Of a stretch of DNA of 53,810 nucleotides, positions 8,284 to 15,831 are shown in pieces. The stretch's first letter is position 1, and each line of letters begins with the position of its first letter. The notes under the pieces were generated by a model that searched no databases, had not been told where the DNA came from, and saw nothing but the letters and a program-made list of their open reading frames with translations. The DNA is from a virus. Both the position numbers and the translations under genes were made by a program. The stretch covers positions 1-53,810 of the IMG/VR virus record IMGVR_UViG_3300044814_000019, one strand, 5' to 3'.

Positions 8284-9824
8284 ACTTTCCGTGGGCGCCA
8301 GCAGCTTCGCTCGTACAGACTAAGGAAGCCGTACGGGCGAAGCTTTGCAATTTCGATTACTATCGTGAAAAGTTTCTGTGTGTGCGTCCTCGCGAAGGCG
8401 GCGAGCGCATTCCGTTCATCTTGAACAGTGCGCAGCGCATGTTGCATGCCCGCATCGAGCGCGAGCGCGAAGTGTTCGGAATGGTGCGGGCACTCATCCC
8501 CAAAGCGCGCCGCATGGGCGTTAGCACGTACATAGGCGGTCGGTATTTCCATCAAACTGCAACGACGTTCGGGCGGCGCGCGCAAGTCGTGGCTCATAGA
8601 GCCGACAGCGCGAGAAACCTGCACCGGGAAGTGAAAGAATTTGCCGCCGGGTTGCCGGCGGCTTTACGTCCTTCGATCGGCGCCACGAACGCTCAAGAGT
8701 TGATTTTCGACAAGCTTAAGTCGTTGTACAAAGTATCGTCGGCGGACGGTGGCGACATCGGCCGTTCTGACGACTTTCACTTATTGCATATGTCCGAAGC
8801 GGCTCTATTTGACAACGTCGAAGATTTGTCGTCGGGTTTGCTTAAGACCGTATCGAGCCTTCCCGGTACCGAAATAGCCATGGAGAGCACTGGCAACGGT
8901 CAATCCGGTATGTTCTACAACATGTGTGAACAGGCAAATGCAGATGGCAATAGGGGACCGTGGCGTATTCATTTTTTGCCGTGGTCGCTGATGCCTGAGT
9001 ACCGCACGGCAGTCCCGTTTGGCTGGAAAGCACCTAAAGAATTTGAAGACTACGCTCGGCTGCACAGTTTGGACCGTGAGCAGCTCTATTGGTTTTGGAA
9101 AGAAAACTACGACTTAGCCACCATGAACGGCGGCCAGCCCGAGACGATTCACCGACTGACACGGCAAGAGTTTCCGGCCATCTATAGCGAGTGCTTCATG
9201 GCCGATAGCACGCTGGACTTCTATCCGGCGTCGTTGGTGCAGGCAGCCATGACCAGCAAGCCAGCGCCTTCCGCTGGGGCACTGAAGCTGCTCTGTGTGG
9301 ACCCGGCTGGCGACGGTCAAGACAAGCCCTTTGTATGCGATCGGCAAGGATCTGCGATCGGAATGCGGGTGTGGGGCGAACTGGCATCCCGCGATGCTAA
9401 CGTGGCGTCTGACTGGCTTGTGGCGACATTCCGACGCTTCGATATGGACGCCATTCTGGTTGACGGTACGGGTGGCTATGGGCGCGACCTGGTGGCGGGT
9501 TGCCGGCTGCGCATGCGGGAGTTGGGGCCGGAAAAGATTGTGGCCGTCATATTCAGCCATGGCGCCAACAACTCCGTTATGTACGGCAACCGGCGTGCGG
9601 AGTTGCACGACAAGCTGCTGCGCTGGCTCGGCGGCAAGGTATCAATGCCAAACGACAAGATGGCGCAAGAGGAAGCGGCGGCGTACAAGTGGGGGCAGAA
9701 TGCCTGCCGACGTGACGAGACGGCGCGACTGTTCATGACGCCGAAAGAGAAGATCAGGAAGCAAATCGGCCGCTCGCCAGATCGCTGGGATGCGTGCGCT
9801 ATTTCTATGGCGATCGAGGGCTGA
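8280..9824 (+). CDS. terL: Terminase large subunit
   Basis: 514 residues, GTG start overlapping the preceding stop. The ATPase domain has a Walker A variant PKARRMGVST (residues 74-83), a Walker B-like strand FHLLHMSEAALFD and the coupling motif MESTGNG. The C-terminal nuclease part shows LCVDPAGDG, ILVDGTGGYG and SPDRWDA, the acidic clusters expected for the RNase H-like nuclease. It pumps DNA into the prohead at the portal and cuts the concatemer. It stands apart from the portal, which is on the other strand at 13.8-15.7 kb. Confidence 0.92.
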   Translation: MNFPWAPAASLVQTKEAVRAKLCNFDYYREKFLCVRPREGGERIPFILNSAQRMLHARIEREREVFGMVRALIPKARRMGVSTYIGGRYFHQTATTFGRRAQVVAHRADSARNLHREVKEFAAGLPAALRPSIGATNAQELIFDKLKSLYKVSSADGGDIGRSDDFHLLHMSEAALFDNVEDLSSGLLKTVSSLPGTEIAMESTGNGQSGMFYNMCEQANADGNRGPWRIHFLPWSLMPEYRTAVPFGWKAPKEFEDYARLHSLDREQLYWFWKENYDLATMNGGQPETIHRLTRQEFPAIYSECFMADSTLDFYPASLVQAAMTSKPAPSAGALKLLCVDPAGDGQDKPFVCDRQGSAIGMRVWGELASRDANVASDWLVATFRRFDMDAILVDGTGGYGRDLVAGCRLRMRELGPEKIVAVIFSHGANNSVMYGNRRAELHDKLLRWLGGKVSMPNDKMAQEEAAAYKWGQNACRRDETARLFMTPKEKIRKQIGRSPDRWDACAISMAIEG

Positions 9825-9834
9825 CGTACCTGTA

Positions 9835-9863
9835 TTGACCTGTGTGGCAATGTATGTCATACG
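9835..9863 (+). promoter_or_regulatory. Sigma70-like promoter for the 9896 gene
   Basis: TTGACC (9835-9840), 17-bp spacer, CATACG (9858-9863). The -10 overlaps a TGTATGTCATAC palindrome related to the recurring AATGTATGACA motif. It sits 33 bp before the start codon. Confidence 0.5.
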
Positions 9864-9895
9864 CTTACCACTGTCAACCGTACAGGATCACAATT

Positions 9896-10186
9896 ATGGA
9901 CGTAATAGACACAGAAATCCCGAAACCGCTCAGCATGGCACCGGATGCCGTGCGCTCGCGCGCCCGCCGGGTGAAGGCCAAAGCGAGGTTCAGGCTTAAA
10001 CCTGAGCCCAAAGCGAAACTCAGGTCCAAGCGATCGCCGAAGTCGAAGCCCAGCACCGTTACGCGCTCGGAGCGGCTGGACATGCGGCTGACGAAAGCGG
10101 AGAAAGCCAAGATCATCGCCAAGGCCAAGAAAACCCGGCGTACGGTCACTAGCTTGGTTATCGAGGCGATCGAAAAGATCAAATGA
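9896..10186 (+). CDS. Basic protein with C-terminal ribbon-helix-helix-like domain
   Basis: 96 residues. The ATG at 9896 follows AGGA at 8 bases. The first half is a Lys/Arg/Pro-rich, histone-tail-like stretch; the last ~45 residues (SERLDMRLTKAEKAKIIAKA then TVTSLVIEAIEKI) match the strand-helix-helix layout of CopG/Arc-type DNA-binding proteins. It has its own promoter and its end overlaps a convergent gene by 8 bp. Probable transcription regulator or DNA-compaction protein. Confidence 0.65.
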   Translation: MDVIDTEIPKPLSMAPDAVRSRARRVKAKARFRLKPEPKAKLRSKRSPKSKPSTVTRSERLDMRLTKAEKAKIIAKAKKTRRTVTSLVIEAIEKIK

Positions 10187-10331
10187 GAACAGGAAGGGGC
10201 TTCGTTTTTGAGGTTTCTTCCTTACTGGCTTGGCGCCCCTGAAAGCTGCCATATGCCGATTTGCCAGCTTTGAGGATGGCGCTGACTTCATCCACAATTC
10301 GACTGTTGTCGGGCATTCGTTTCGGTTCCAT
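10179..10331 (-). CDS. Small protein of unknown function
   Basis: 50 residues, supported by a perfect AAGGAGGT ribosome-binding site 4 bases before the ATG. Charged, with a helical centre (SRIVDEVSAILKAGKSAYGS). It starts just downstream of the terminator that ends the leftward portal-region transcript, so it may be expressed by read-through or from its own weak promoter. Its 3' end overlaps the convergent gene by 8 bp. Confidence 0.6.
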   Translation of the reverse strand: MEPKRMPDNSRIVDEVSAILKAGKSAYGSFQGRQASKEETSKTKPLPVLI

Positions 10332-10363
10332 TCTTACCTCCTTGGCTCCACGCATTTGTAACG

Positions 10364-10392
10364 AAAAAGGCCCCGACTGTGAAGTCGGGGCC
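10364..10392 (-). terminator. Rho-independent terminator of the leftward structural operon
   Basis: Read on the minus strand: GGCCCCGACT (10392-10383), loop TCAC, AGTCGGGGCC (10378-10369), then TTTTT (10368-10364). A perfect 10-bp GC-rich stem with a T-run, located after the last long gene of the 15.7-to-10.4 kb block. Confidence 0.88.
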
Positions 10393-10455
10393 AAGTACAG
10401 GGAGGGTCGTAAAACCCCAAGCGGACAGCTTGGGCTCGGTGGGCCGCGCATGGCC

Positions 10456-10761
10456 CTATTCGTCCTTGGCGTTACCTTTGATCTGATTTTCCAGCCCACG
10501 AACGGTACCGCCCATCGTGGTCACCATCAGACTGAAATCGCTGACTTCCTGGGCCGCAATCCGGGTATGTTCGCGCATTGCCGATGACAACTTGCGGAGG
10601 CGATCGGCCAGTTTTTTGCCTTCCTGCTCGATAGCATCGGCCGCGCTGTCGATGCTGGCTGCGCTCGTACTGCCGATGTGGTCGACCGCCGCGACGGTGA
10701 TTTCGGCAACCCGTTCTGGCGTTCCGGTATCCACGGGCGTTAATCTGGTTACGGCGTTCAT
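10456..10761 (-). CDS. Helical protein, possible virion accessory
   Basis: 101 residues. The start at 10761 (MNAVTRLTPVDTGTPERV) lies 2 bp after the preceding stop. The long amphipathic helix-rich body (AADAIEQEGKKLADRLRKLS) suggests a coiled coil. It is the last gene before the terminator of the portal operon. No family recognised. Confidence 0.6.
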   Translation of the reverse strand: MNAVTRLTPVDTGTPERVAEITVAAVDHIGSTSAASIDSAADAIEQEGKKLADRLRKLSSAMREHTRIAAQEVSDFSLMVTTMGGTVRGLENQIKGNAKDE

Positions 10762-10763
10762 GG

Positions 10764-11492
10764 CTACCACTTCAACGCCAGGCCGGCGAGGTAGGTCGTG
10801 CCCACCCCGCCGCATGCTTGACCCTGCGGAAGGCCGTTGCCGAAGCACAAGCCCTTCTGCGGGAACTTGGTCATGGCGAACACGTCCACTACGGACCCCG
10901 AAGTGAGCTGGCCCAGCATGCCGACGCCCATTCCGGGGGCCAAGCGCCAGTCCTTGTTAGAGCCCATGCCGGCAATGTCGACCGTGATGTCGTCCTCGGT
11001 CAGTGCGCCGAAGATGTACGGTTTGATGTTCGATGCGACCTGTCCGCCGGGAAGGGTCGGGAACGGCGGGACCTGGAGGTTGAAGGTCGGGAACAGGGCT
11101 GCGATATCATTGAGCGGGGCCCCGACCATGACGCGCTGGGTGAACGTCGCCGGCCCGGTCAGGCTGAATCCCTGGGCCGATCCGTTGAAGTTCTGCCAGC
11201 CGAACCAGCCCTCCGCCGCGGCGAAATAGGCGCTGTTCGGGACGTTCCAGACATAGCCGACGATGCCGGCCACGCCGATCTGGTTGGATACGAGGCTGTT
11301 CTGATTAACGCCCGGAATATCGGCCGTCACGGTGCCCCCGCCCCCCAGGGTGCCAACGCCGAAATAAATCCCGCTGGTCGACGGGTAGGCCGTGCTGAGC
11401 AGCGGCGCTTTGACGGGGAAAGGCTTCATATCAGCCGCGAAAGCCGGGCTGCAAAGCACGGTTCCGAGCAGTAAACAAGCAATCCGTTTCAT
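10764..11492 (-). CDS. Outer-membrane beta-barrel protein (Omp25/Omp31-like)
   Basis: 242 residues with a Sec signal peptide (MKRIACLLLGTVLCSPAFA, cleavage before ADM). The mature N-terminus (VKAPLLSTAYPSTSGIYFGV) follows the pattern of hyphomicrobial Omp25/31-type porins (AAD...KAP...Y.W.GFYIG). It contains alternating-strand segments and ends in an aromatic residue (LALKW), the usual outer-membrane barrel signal. AAGGAT lies upstream of the ATG. It sits inside a virion operon with no sign of being a separate cargo unit. A host-derived protein that alters the cell surface, for example to block superinfection, is a plausible role but unproven. Confidence 0.7.
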   Translation of the reverse strand: MKRIACLLLGTVLCSPAFAADMKPFPVKAPLLSTAYPSTSGIYFGVGTLGGGGTVTADIPGVNQNSLVSNQIGVAGIVGYVWNVPNSAYFAAAEGWFGWQNFNGSAQGFSLTGPATFTQRVMVGAPLNDIAALFPTFNLQVPPFPTLPGGQVASNIKPYIFGALTEDDITVDIAGMGSNKDWRLAPGMGVGMLGQLTSGSVVDVFAMTKFPQKGLCFGNGLPQGQACGGVGTTYLAGLALKW

Positions 11493-11570
11493 GTCATCTA
11501 TCCTTTGTGAGTGGAATTTACGTGACCACTCTACGCCGGAAAGGTGTGGTAAAGCCGCAACAGTCGGGAT

Positions 11571-11786
11571 TTATTGTGCGGGAGCGAAGCACACGATACC
11601 GCCCCACCAAAAATGACATACGAGGAATCCGGTAATGAAGCCGGCGATGTACGGGAACGGTGGCCACGCCTTACTGACGGTCCACACCCATCGGGAGAGC
11701 GTCGGCGTACCCCGGCGCAGCGCCAGCCCTTCGAACAGCGCAAAGCTGCCCACGATGACGAATAGCCAAACAGCCCACAGTATCAT
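11571..11786 (-). CDS. Small membrane protein
   Basis: 71 residues, start at 11786 (MILWAVWLFVIVGS). Two hydrophobic helices (ILWAVWLFVIVGSFALFEGL and PYIAGFITGFLVCHFWWGG) are separated by an Arg-rich turn, so an Arg-in/two-span topology is likely. It sits 4 bp after the preceding virion-type gene and upstream of the porin-like gene. It could be an additional holin or superinfection-type factor; function unknown. Confidence 0.62.
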   Translation of the reverse strand: MILWAVWLFVIVGSFALFEGLALRRGTPTLSRWVWTVSKAWPPFPYIAGFITGFLVCHFWWGGIVCFAPAQ

Positions 11787-11790
11787 TTTC

Positions 11791-12339
11791 CTACCCTGCC
11801 TTGATGCGGAACCCAGCTCCAGTGAATTGACCCTTGGTGCCGTCCTTGGCGTCCACGTTGGCGGTGTACTTGCCGGATAGGTCTTTGTTACTCGGGTCCA
11901 TGCCGGCGTACAGGCTGGCGAGCTGCATGCGGTGGCGCTTGCGGATGTGATCGCCAACGGCCTTCGGGCGTGCGACTAAGATCGGGCGGAATGCCTTGCC
12001 CTCCTTGTCCGTGCCGGCGACAAGATCCCGGAACAGCTTGGACATTTCGTCGTCCGTGACTTCCTTGAAACCCTTGTTGTGGGCGTCCGCGATTTCGTGC
12101 GGAATGCTGTTGATGATCCTGAACTCATATTGCGGGTATTTTTCCTTGTTCGGGATGAACAGCTTTAGCGGCCGATCGAGTGTCAAGTTCTTGATGATCT
12201 CGTCAATGTCGAGCGCTTCCTTGAACGGCGATGCATTTGACATGGCGTCGCCGGCCGATTGCGGCTCGGGTACGGATGCCGGCGGATTCGGCTTGAGCGC
12301 GTCGGGGATGCCTGCAAACGGATTTGTCGGGTCGTTCAT
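11791..12339 (-). CDS. Virion-region protein of unknown function
   Basis: 182 residues, soluble, charged and Pro-rich at the N-terminus, with a compact C-terminal half (RPILVARPKAVGDHIRKRHR). It lies in the leftward operon between the scaffold candidate and the membrane genes. GGAAACACC precedes the ATG. No motif recognised; its place next to portal and scaffold suggests a head-assembly role. Confidence 0.65.
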   Translation of the reverse strand: MNDPTNPFAGIPDALKPNPPASVPEPQSAGDAMSNASPFKEALDIDEIIKNLTLDRPLKLFIPNKEKYPQYEFRIINSIPHEIADAHNKGFKEVTDDEMSKLFRDLVAGTDKEGKAFRPILVARPKAVGDHIRKRHRMQLASLYAGMDPSNKDLSGKYTANVDAKDGTKGQFTGAGFRIKAG

Positions 12340-12351
12340 GGTGTTTCCTGC

Positions 12352-12501
12352 TTATTGAAATGCGTCGTGAGTGGCGCCAGAATGCGTGTCTCTCGGTTCC
12401 GCCGCGCTGATTTCTTCCAGCCGCTTTGCGAGTTTACGCATTTCATGTGCTTCCAAAATCAAGGCTCGCGAACGTACCTCTAACAGCTCCACGCCTCGCA
12501 T
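12352..12501 (-). CDS. Tentative small helical ORF downstream of scaffold
   Basis: 49 residues from ATG 12501 to TAA 12352: a strongly helical, charged sequence (VELLEVRSRALILEAHEMRK). No ribosome-binding site is visible. The frame is the same as that of the scaffold-like gene and stays open all the way back to its TAG stop, so this stretch could also be a read-through extension (see findings). Confidence 0.4.
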   Translation of the reverse strand: MRGVELLEVRSRALILEAHEMRKLAKRLEEISAAEPRDTHSGATHDAFQ

Positions 12502-12558
12502 CAATTTCGCATGCGTGCGCTTGCGGTCGGCTGCTATTTCATCGTCTTGCTGCGTAGC

Positions 12559-13221
12559 CTATTTCTTTCCCTTCGCGAGCTGCGCCTTGCTGTAGTGCGC
12601 CTCAAGCGCCTTGGCTACAAATTTCTCGCGCCCTTCTTTAACACTCGGCGTTTTGGGCGCGAACTTGTCCGCCGTGCGGTTGATTTCCTTTTGCACGTCG
12701 GCCGGGGCATCGGACATCTTCGTCCACGGTCCCGACGTGCGGCGTGTGCGCGTACCGCCGGCATCGGCGTCCGCCGGCCCGTCGCTGGCGCGTGGTTTCT
12801 TTGCTTTGGCAGCAGCGGCTTCCGCTTCCTCTGCCTCTCGCGCTTCGCGTTCTTCGTCGGTTTCGCTTTCCGGCGGCTCTTTGGCGGCCGGTTTGAATTC
12901 TTCATCAACGACCTTGACCAGCGCCGCCGTGAACTCGGCAGCCGTCCCGAATTTCTTCGGGTCCATGGTCTTGCCGAGTTCGATCGTACGGCCGGATTTC
13001 TTCGGGTCCGTGCCGAACCACGGCAGTTTGTTCAGTTCCGCACGTATCTCGGCATCGCCGTACGCCATTGATGGCTTAGGCGCGGACGCGCTGTTGAGCG
13101 TGCTGATTCGGTCGGCTATCTTGCGCGCCGCTTCCGTGTCACCGTTGGTCACAGCGGTATCGAGTTCAGCTTGTAGGCCGCTTTTGGCGTGCTCCAGCAG
13201 CATTACGTTAAGGTCGGGCAT
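12559..13221 (-). CDS. Candidate scaffolding protein
   Basis: 220 residues, highly charged, with an acidic Ala/Glu-rich middle (EEREAREAEEAEAAAAKAKK) and a basic C-terminal helix ending QLAKGKK. This composition, a helical body with a basic end, is typical of phage scaffolding proteins that bind the coat protein and are lost on maturation. It follows the portal and GroES-like genes and overlaps the latter by 14 bp. Assignment is by composition and position. Confidence 0.55.
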   Translation of the reverse strand: MPDLNVMLLEHAKSGLQAELDTAVTNGDTEAARKIADRISTLNSASAPKPSMAYGDAEIRAELNKLPWFGTDPKKSGRTIELGKTMDPKKFGTAAEFTAALVKVVDEEFKPAAKEPPESETDEEREAREAEEAEAAAAKAKKPRASDGPADADAGGTRTRRTSGPWTKMSDAPADVQKEINRTADKFAPKTPSVKEGREKFVAKALEAHYSKAQLAKGKK

Positions 13222-13690
13222 AGATCACCTTTTCGCGTGGCTGAATTTTCAAATCTTCCGGGGCGGCTTGCGCGGGTGCTTTCGCTGCGTCTTCGTCCCA
13301 CAGCAGTGTTGCCGGGTCCGGCATCTTATCGGACGGTACGCAGCCGATCACGTCTTGAAAGCTAGAGAGGTAGCGCCAGTGCCCGGCACCGGAAATCTTG
13401 CCGCCCACCGTCTGCGTCCCGGCGTACGGACGAAAAATAACCCAGTCACCGGTGTTCACGGGCTGCCGACTGAGGGCGCCCTCCGCATCTTTGTAGACGA
13501 ATGCAAGCGGCCCCATGGCGACGACGCGCCCGACCATGACGTTGTATTGCGCCATGTCCCGATAAACATCGGGTATCTGTATGCTGCCTACCATCTTTGG
13601 CGGCACCGGCAGCCGTACGATAACTATGTCTCGCGTCGGCTGTACGTGGGCGTGTGGTATAGCGAAGTCATGGACGCCGATGTTGCTCAT
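13208..13690 (-). CDS. GroES-like co-chaperonin
   Basis: 160 residues. The first ~120 follow the chaperonin-10 pattern: HVQPTRDIVIVRLPVPPKMV (cf. RPLxDRVxVR), SIQIPDVYRDMAQYNVMVGR (the mobile-loop and GxIxIP region), VVAMGP and VNTGDWVIFRPYAGTQT (cf. GDxVLFxKYxG). A C-terminal extension of about 40 residues is not typical of GroES. Phage co-chaperonins such as T4 gp31 help fold the capsid protein with host GroEL; the setting among head genes supports that role. Confidence 0.72.
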   Translation of the reverse strand: MSNIGVHDFAIPHAHVQPTRDIVIVRLPVPPKMVGSIQIPDVYRDMAQYNVMVGRVVAMGPLAFVYKDAEGALSRQPVNTGDWVIFRPYAGTQTVGGKISGAGHWRYLSSFQDVIGCVPSDKMPDPATLLWDEDAAKAPAQAAPEDLKIQPREKVIYARP

Positions 13691-13916
13691 TCAGCTCTCG
13701 ATTTGCATTATTGAAAATTTCGATGATCTTTTCCGGTGGTTGCTCCAGCAGCCGCGCTGTTTCATTGAGGCCCGCTGCCAGCCCCTGGACCTCCGGAAGT
13801 ACCGTTCGGCCCCGCAGGAAGTCCTCCACTATCGGTGCCTGGCGGAACTTGAGATACATTACCAGGGCCTTGGTTTCCGGACTGCTGAGCCATTCCGCTA
13901 AGGATGCCGTCTGCAT
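13668..13916 (-). CDS. Small helical protein overlapping the portal 3' end
   Basis: 82 residues. It begins 155 bp inside the portal gene in another frame and overlaps the GroES-like start by 23 bp. Its content (AEWLSSPETKALVMYLKFRQ, then EKIIEIFNNANRELNEQ) is balanced, helical and protein-like, whereas the overlapping portal end is a low-complexity Gly/Pro/Ser tail. This suggests the small gene is real and the portal tail is unconstrained. Role in head assembly inferred from position only. Confidence 0.6.
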   Translation of the reverse strand: MQTASLAEWLSSPETKALVMYLKFRQAPIVEDFLRGRTVLPEVQGLAAGLNETARLLEQPPEKIIEIFNNANRELNEQHRRP

Positions 13917-15699
13917 TGTTCGCGCCCGCCATCAGTTCTTGTACGGTTTGCTCTATCTGTGCCATTTGCAGCAAAGCCGCGCGGTTGTCAAGCATTCCGC
14001 CGCTGGCTTCGACCATGTTCAACAAGGCTTGGGTCAGGTCTACGGCAACTTGGGCCTTGGCTTTCATTTGTTCGATTTGCATCTTGCCCATCCCGATCAT
14101 GCCCTTCATCTTTTCGTCGGGCGTGAGCTGCGGCTGCGCCGGGGGAGAGCCTAGCAGTTTCTGTGGATCGGGGAGCCGCAGCGTACGGTACAGGCGCAAA
14201 CGCACTTCGTCCCATTTCGTCATGGGATCTTTCATCAACTCCATGTAGATGCCGGCGAGCGCCGTACGTTGCATCTCGGTTGCCAGTGACGGGTCTGCCG
14301 TGACCGCAATGCCGTCCTTGCTGGACGCCAAGACGTTCTCGGGAAGCATGTCGTATGCATCCGCCATCTGGACGAACATGCGGAACTCTTGCGTCATCGA
14401 CGCCACAAGCCGACGATGCACGGCGGATTGTACTTGCGTGCCCGTATCTATGATGCCTTTCGCCATGGTTGCCGTCATGGACGAAGGTGCATTTTCCATC
14501 AGGTTCAGCGTACCGGCAAGCCGGTCGCCTAGCGTCATCAGCTTTTCGAGCGTCGCAACTGAGCCGGGCGACACCGACTTGACGGGGAACGGGGAGAACT
14601 TGTTGGCGAGCGGAGCACCATCCGTGTTGAGCGTGGCAATGCGATTGTTTTTCAACTCGATCTTGTCGGGGAGCCCAAAACCGCCGCCGGCAAACACGCC
14701 GCCGTTTTCGCTCTCGCTTTTGGCAGTTTCCACGATCGACCCTAAAAGCCGGTCGGCAGAGCTTTCCGTACGGTCCAGCAGCTTGCCAAATCCCATCGGA
14801 AGGAAAGTACCTTTCGGGTCCGGCAGGAAACGGTACGGGTAAAAACGACGGATCGGGTTGAAGAACAGAACCTCTTCGGTATCGACGACGGTCTTGGCGG
14901 ACCACCGAGGTTTTATCCGTACGACTTCCGGCGTATCGTCGCGAGCGATTACAATAGTCCACGGCTCGTCTATCCCGTCGCCGTCGAGATCGAGCCACAA
15001 GTCAGTGTCGTAAAAATGCTTCACCGCTTGCGGGTCGCGATCGTCATCGTATCGAGGTTCGTAATCAACCCACTTTTTGCGCTCAATCAAACGGTCGATT
15101 TCGTACGGGTAGCGTTCAAACTCGTCGGTAATGCGCGGTGCGCGCTCTATGGAGCGGATGCTGTCGTTTACGATGACGGACGTACATGGACGGAAAGCAG
15201 AATGAAACACGCGATCTTCATCGTCAAAGTCGCGCTTGCGCCAGCTCAAGCCAGTAACCGACATGTGAATAATCAGCGGGTCCGTGTCCAAAGTCCAGTT
15301 CGGGTCCTTTGTACGGAGCTGGCTGGATACCCACGCCGCTAGATCTTCGCTGCCGGGTTCGCTGGCGCGCGCCAAGTCGGGCTCGCCTAATAGCGCATCG
15401 GTTGCGCGAGCTGAAAATTGAATGACAGCAGATAACGTCATTTCAGTTTTTGGTGGTGGCTCTTCCCCGGCGCCCTCTTGCTCGCGATCGTTCGGATTGT
15501 CGTTTTCGTCGTTTTCGATTTTGTCGAGGTAGCCTTTGGCCTTCCCCATCCAATCCGACATCGACTGTTCGTCGATGCCGATCAACTCGATAATGTCGGT
15601 CGCGAGTGTACGGCGCTCATCCGGGCTCAATTTCTCGGCAACGTTGCCGAAATCTTGCGGCTTCTTTAGATCGAGCTTTAAGACGGGAAGATCGCGCAT
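13762..15699 (-). CDS. Portal protein
   Basis: 645 residues from ATG 15699, which has AAGGGACC just upstream; an ORF extension to 15867 would run into the capsid gene's leader. The N-terminal acidic region is followed by a body with features of podovirus portals (SWRKRDFDDEDRVFHSAFRP; FFNPIRRFYPYRFLPDPKGT; NGGVFAGGGFGLPDK), then a long helical barrel region and a Gly/Pro-rich tail. It would form the dodecameric ring for DNA entry and exit. First gene of the leftward structural operon; divergent from the major capsid gene. Confidence 0.82.
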   Translation of the reverse strand: MRDLPVLKLDLKKPQDFGNVAEKLSPDERRTLATDIIELIGIDEQSMSDWMGKAKGYLDKIENDENDNPNDREQEGAGEEPPPKTEMTLSAVIQFSARATDALLGEPDLARASEPGSEDLAAWVSSQLRTKDPNWTLDTDPLIIHMSVTGLSWRKRDFDDEDRVFHSAFRPCTSVIVNDSIRSIERAPRITDEFERYPYEIDRLIERKKWVDYEPRYDDDRDPQAVKHFYDTDLWLDLDGDGIDEPWTIVIARDDTPEVVRIKPRWSAKTVVDTEEVLFFNPIRRFYPYRFLPDPKGTFLPMGFGKLLDRTESSADRLLGSIVETAKSESENGGVFAGGGFGLPDKIELKNNRIATLNTDGAPLANKFSPFPVKSVSPGSVATLEKLMTLGDRLAGTLNLMENAPSSMTATMAKGIIDTGTQVQSAVHRRLVASMTQEFRMFVQMADAYDMLPENVLASSKDGIAVTADPSLATEMQRTALAGIYMELMKDPMTKWDEVRLRLYRTLRLPDPQKLLGSPPAQPQLTPDEKMKGMIGMGKMQIEQMKAKAQVAVDLTQALLNMVEASGGMLDNRAALLQMAQIEQTVQELMAGANNADGILSGMAQQSGNQGPGNVSQVPPGTDSGGLPAGPNGTSGGPGAGSGPQ

Positions 15700-15708
15700 G
15701 AGGTCCCT

Positions 15709-15737
15709 TGTATGACACGTCCTGTATGACAAAGCAA
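15709..15737 (-). promoter_or_regulatory. Promoter for the leftward portal operon
   Basis: On the minus strand: TTGCTT (15737-15732), 17-bp spacer, CATACA (15714-15709). Two copies of TGTATGACA (15709-15717 and 15723-15731) overlap it. The site lies 10 bp upstream of the portal start codon, which implies a very short leader. Confidence 0.45.
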
Positions 15738-15771
15738 GGGCACTATACCATATATTGCGTGTGTCCGTGTT

Positions 15772-15802
15772 CGGTGCTAAGTTCCTTTCGCGGGTAGCAC
15801 CG
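15772..15802 (+). other. Leader hairpin of the major capsid mRNA
   Basis: CGGTGCTA (15772-15779) pairs perfectly with TAGCACCG (15795-15802) around a 15-base loop, 17 bp before the GGGAG ribosome-binding site of the capsid gene. Such leader hairpins can stabilise abundant late mRNAs. Confidence 0.6.
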
Positions 15803-15831
15803 ACGCCCGGCCAGTAACAGGGAGAACTACC

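Noticed and set aside
12611-13714. 367-codon plus-strand frame opposite scaffold and GroES-like genes
   Set aside because: Antisense of well-supported leftward genes; low-complexity Ser/Ala content; no start signal.
13988-14998. 336-codon shifted frame within the portal gene
   Set aside because: Arg-rich product with no family pattern and no ribosome-binding site; a shadow of GC-rich codon use.
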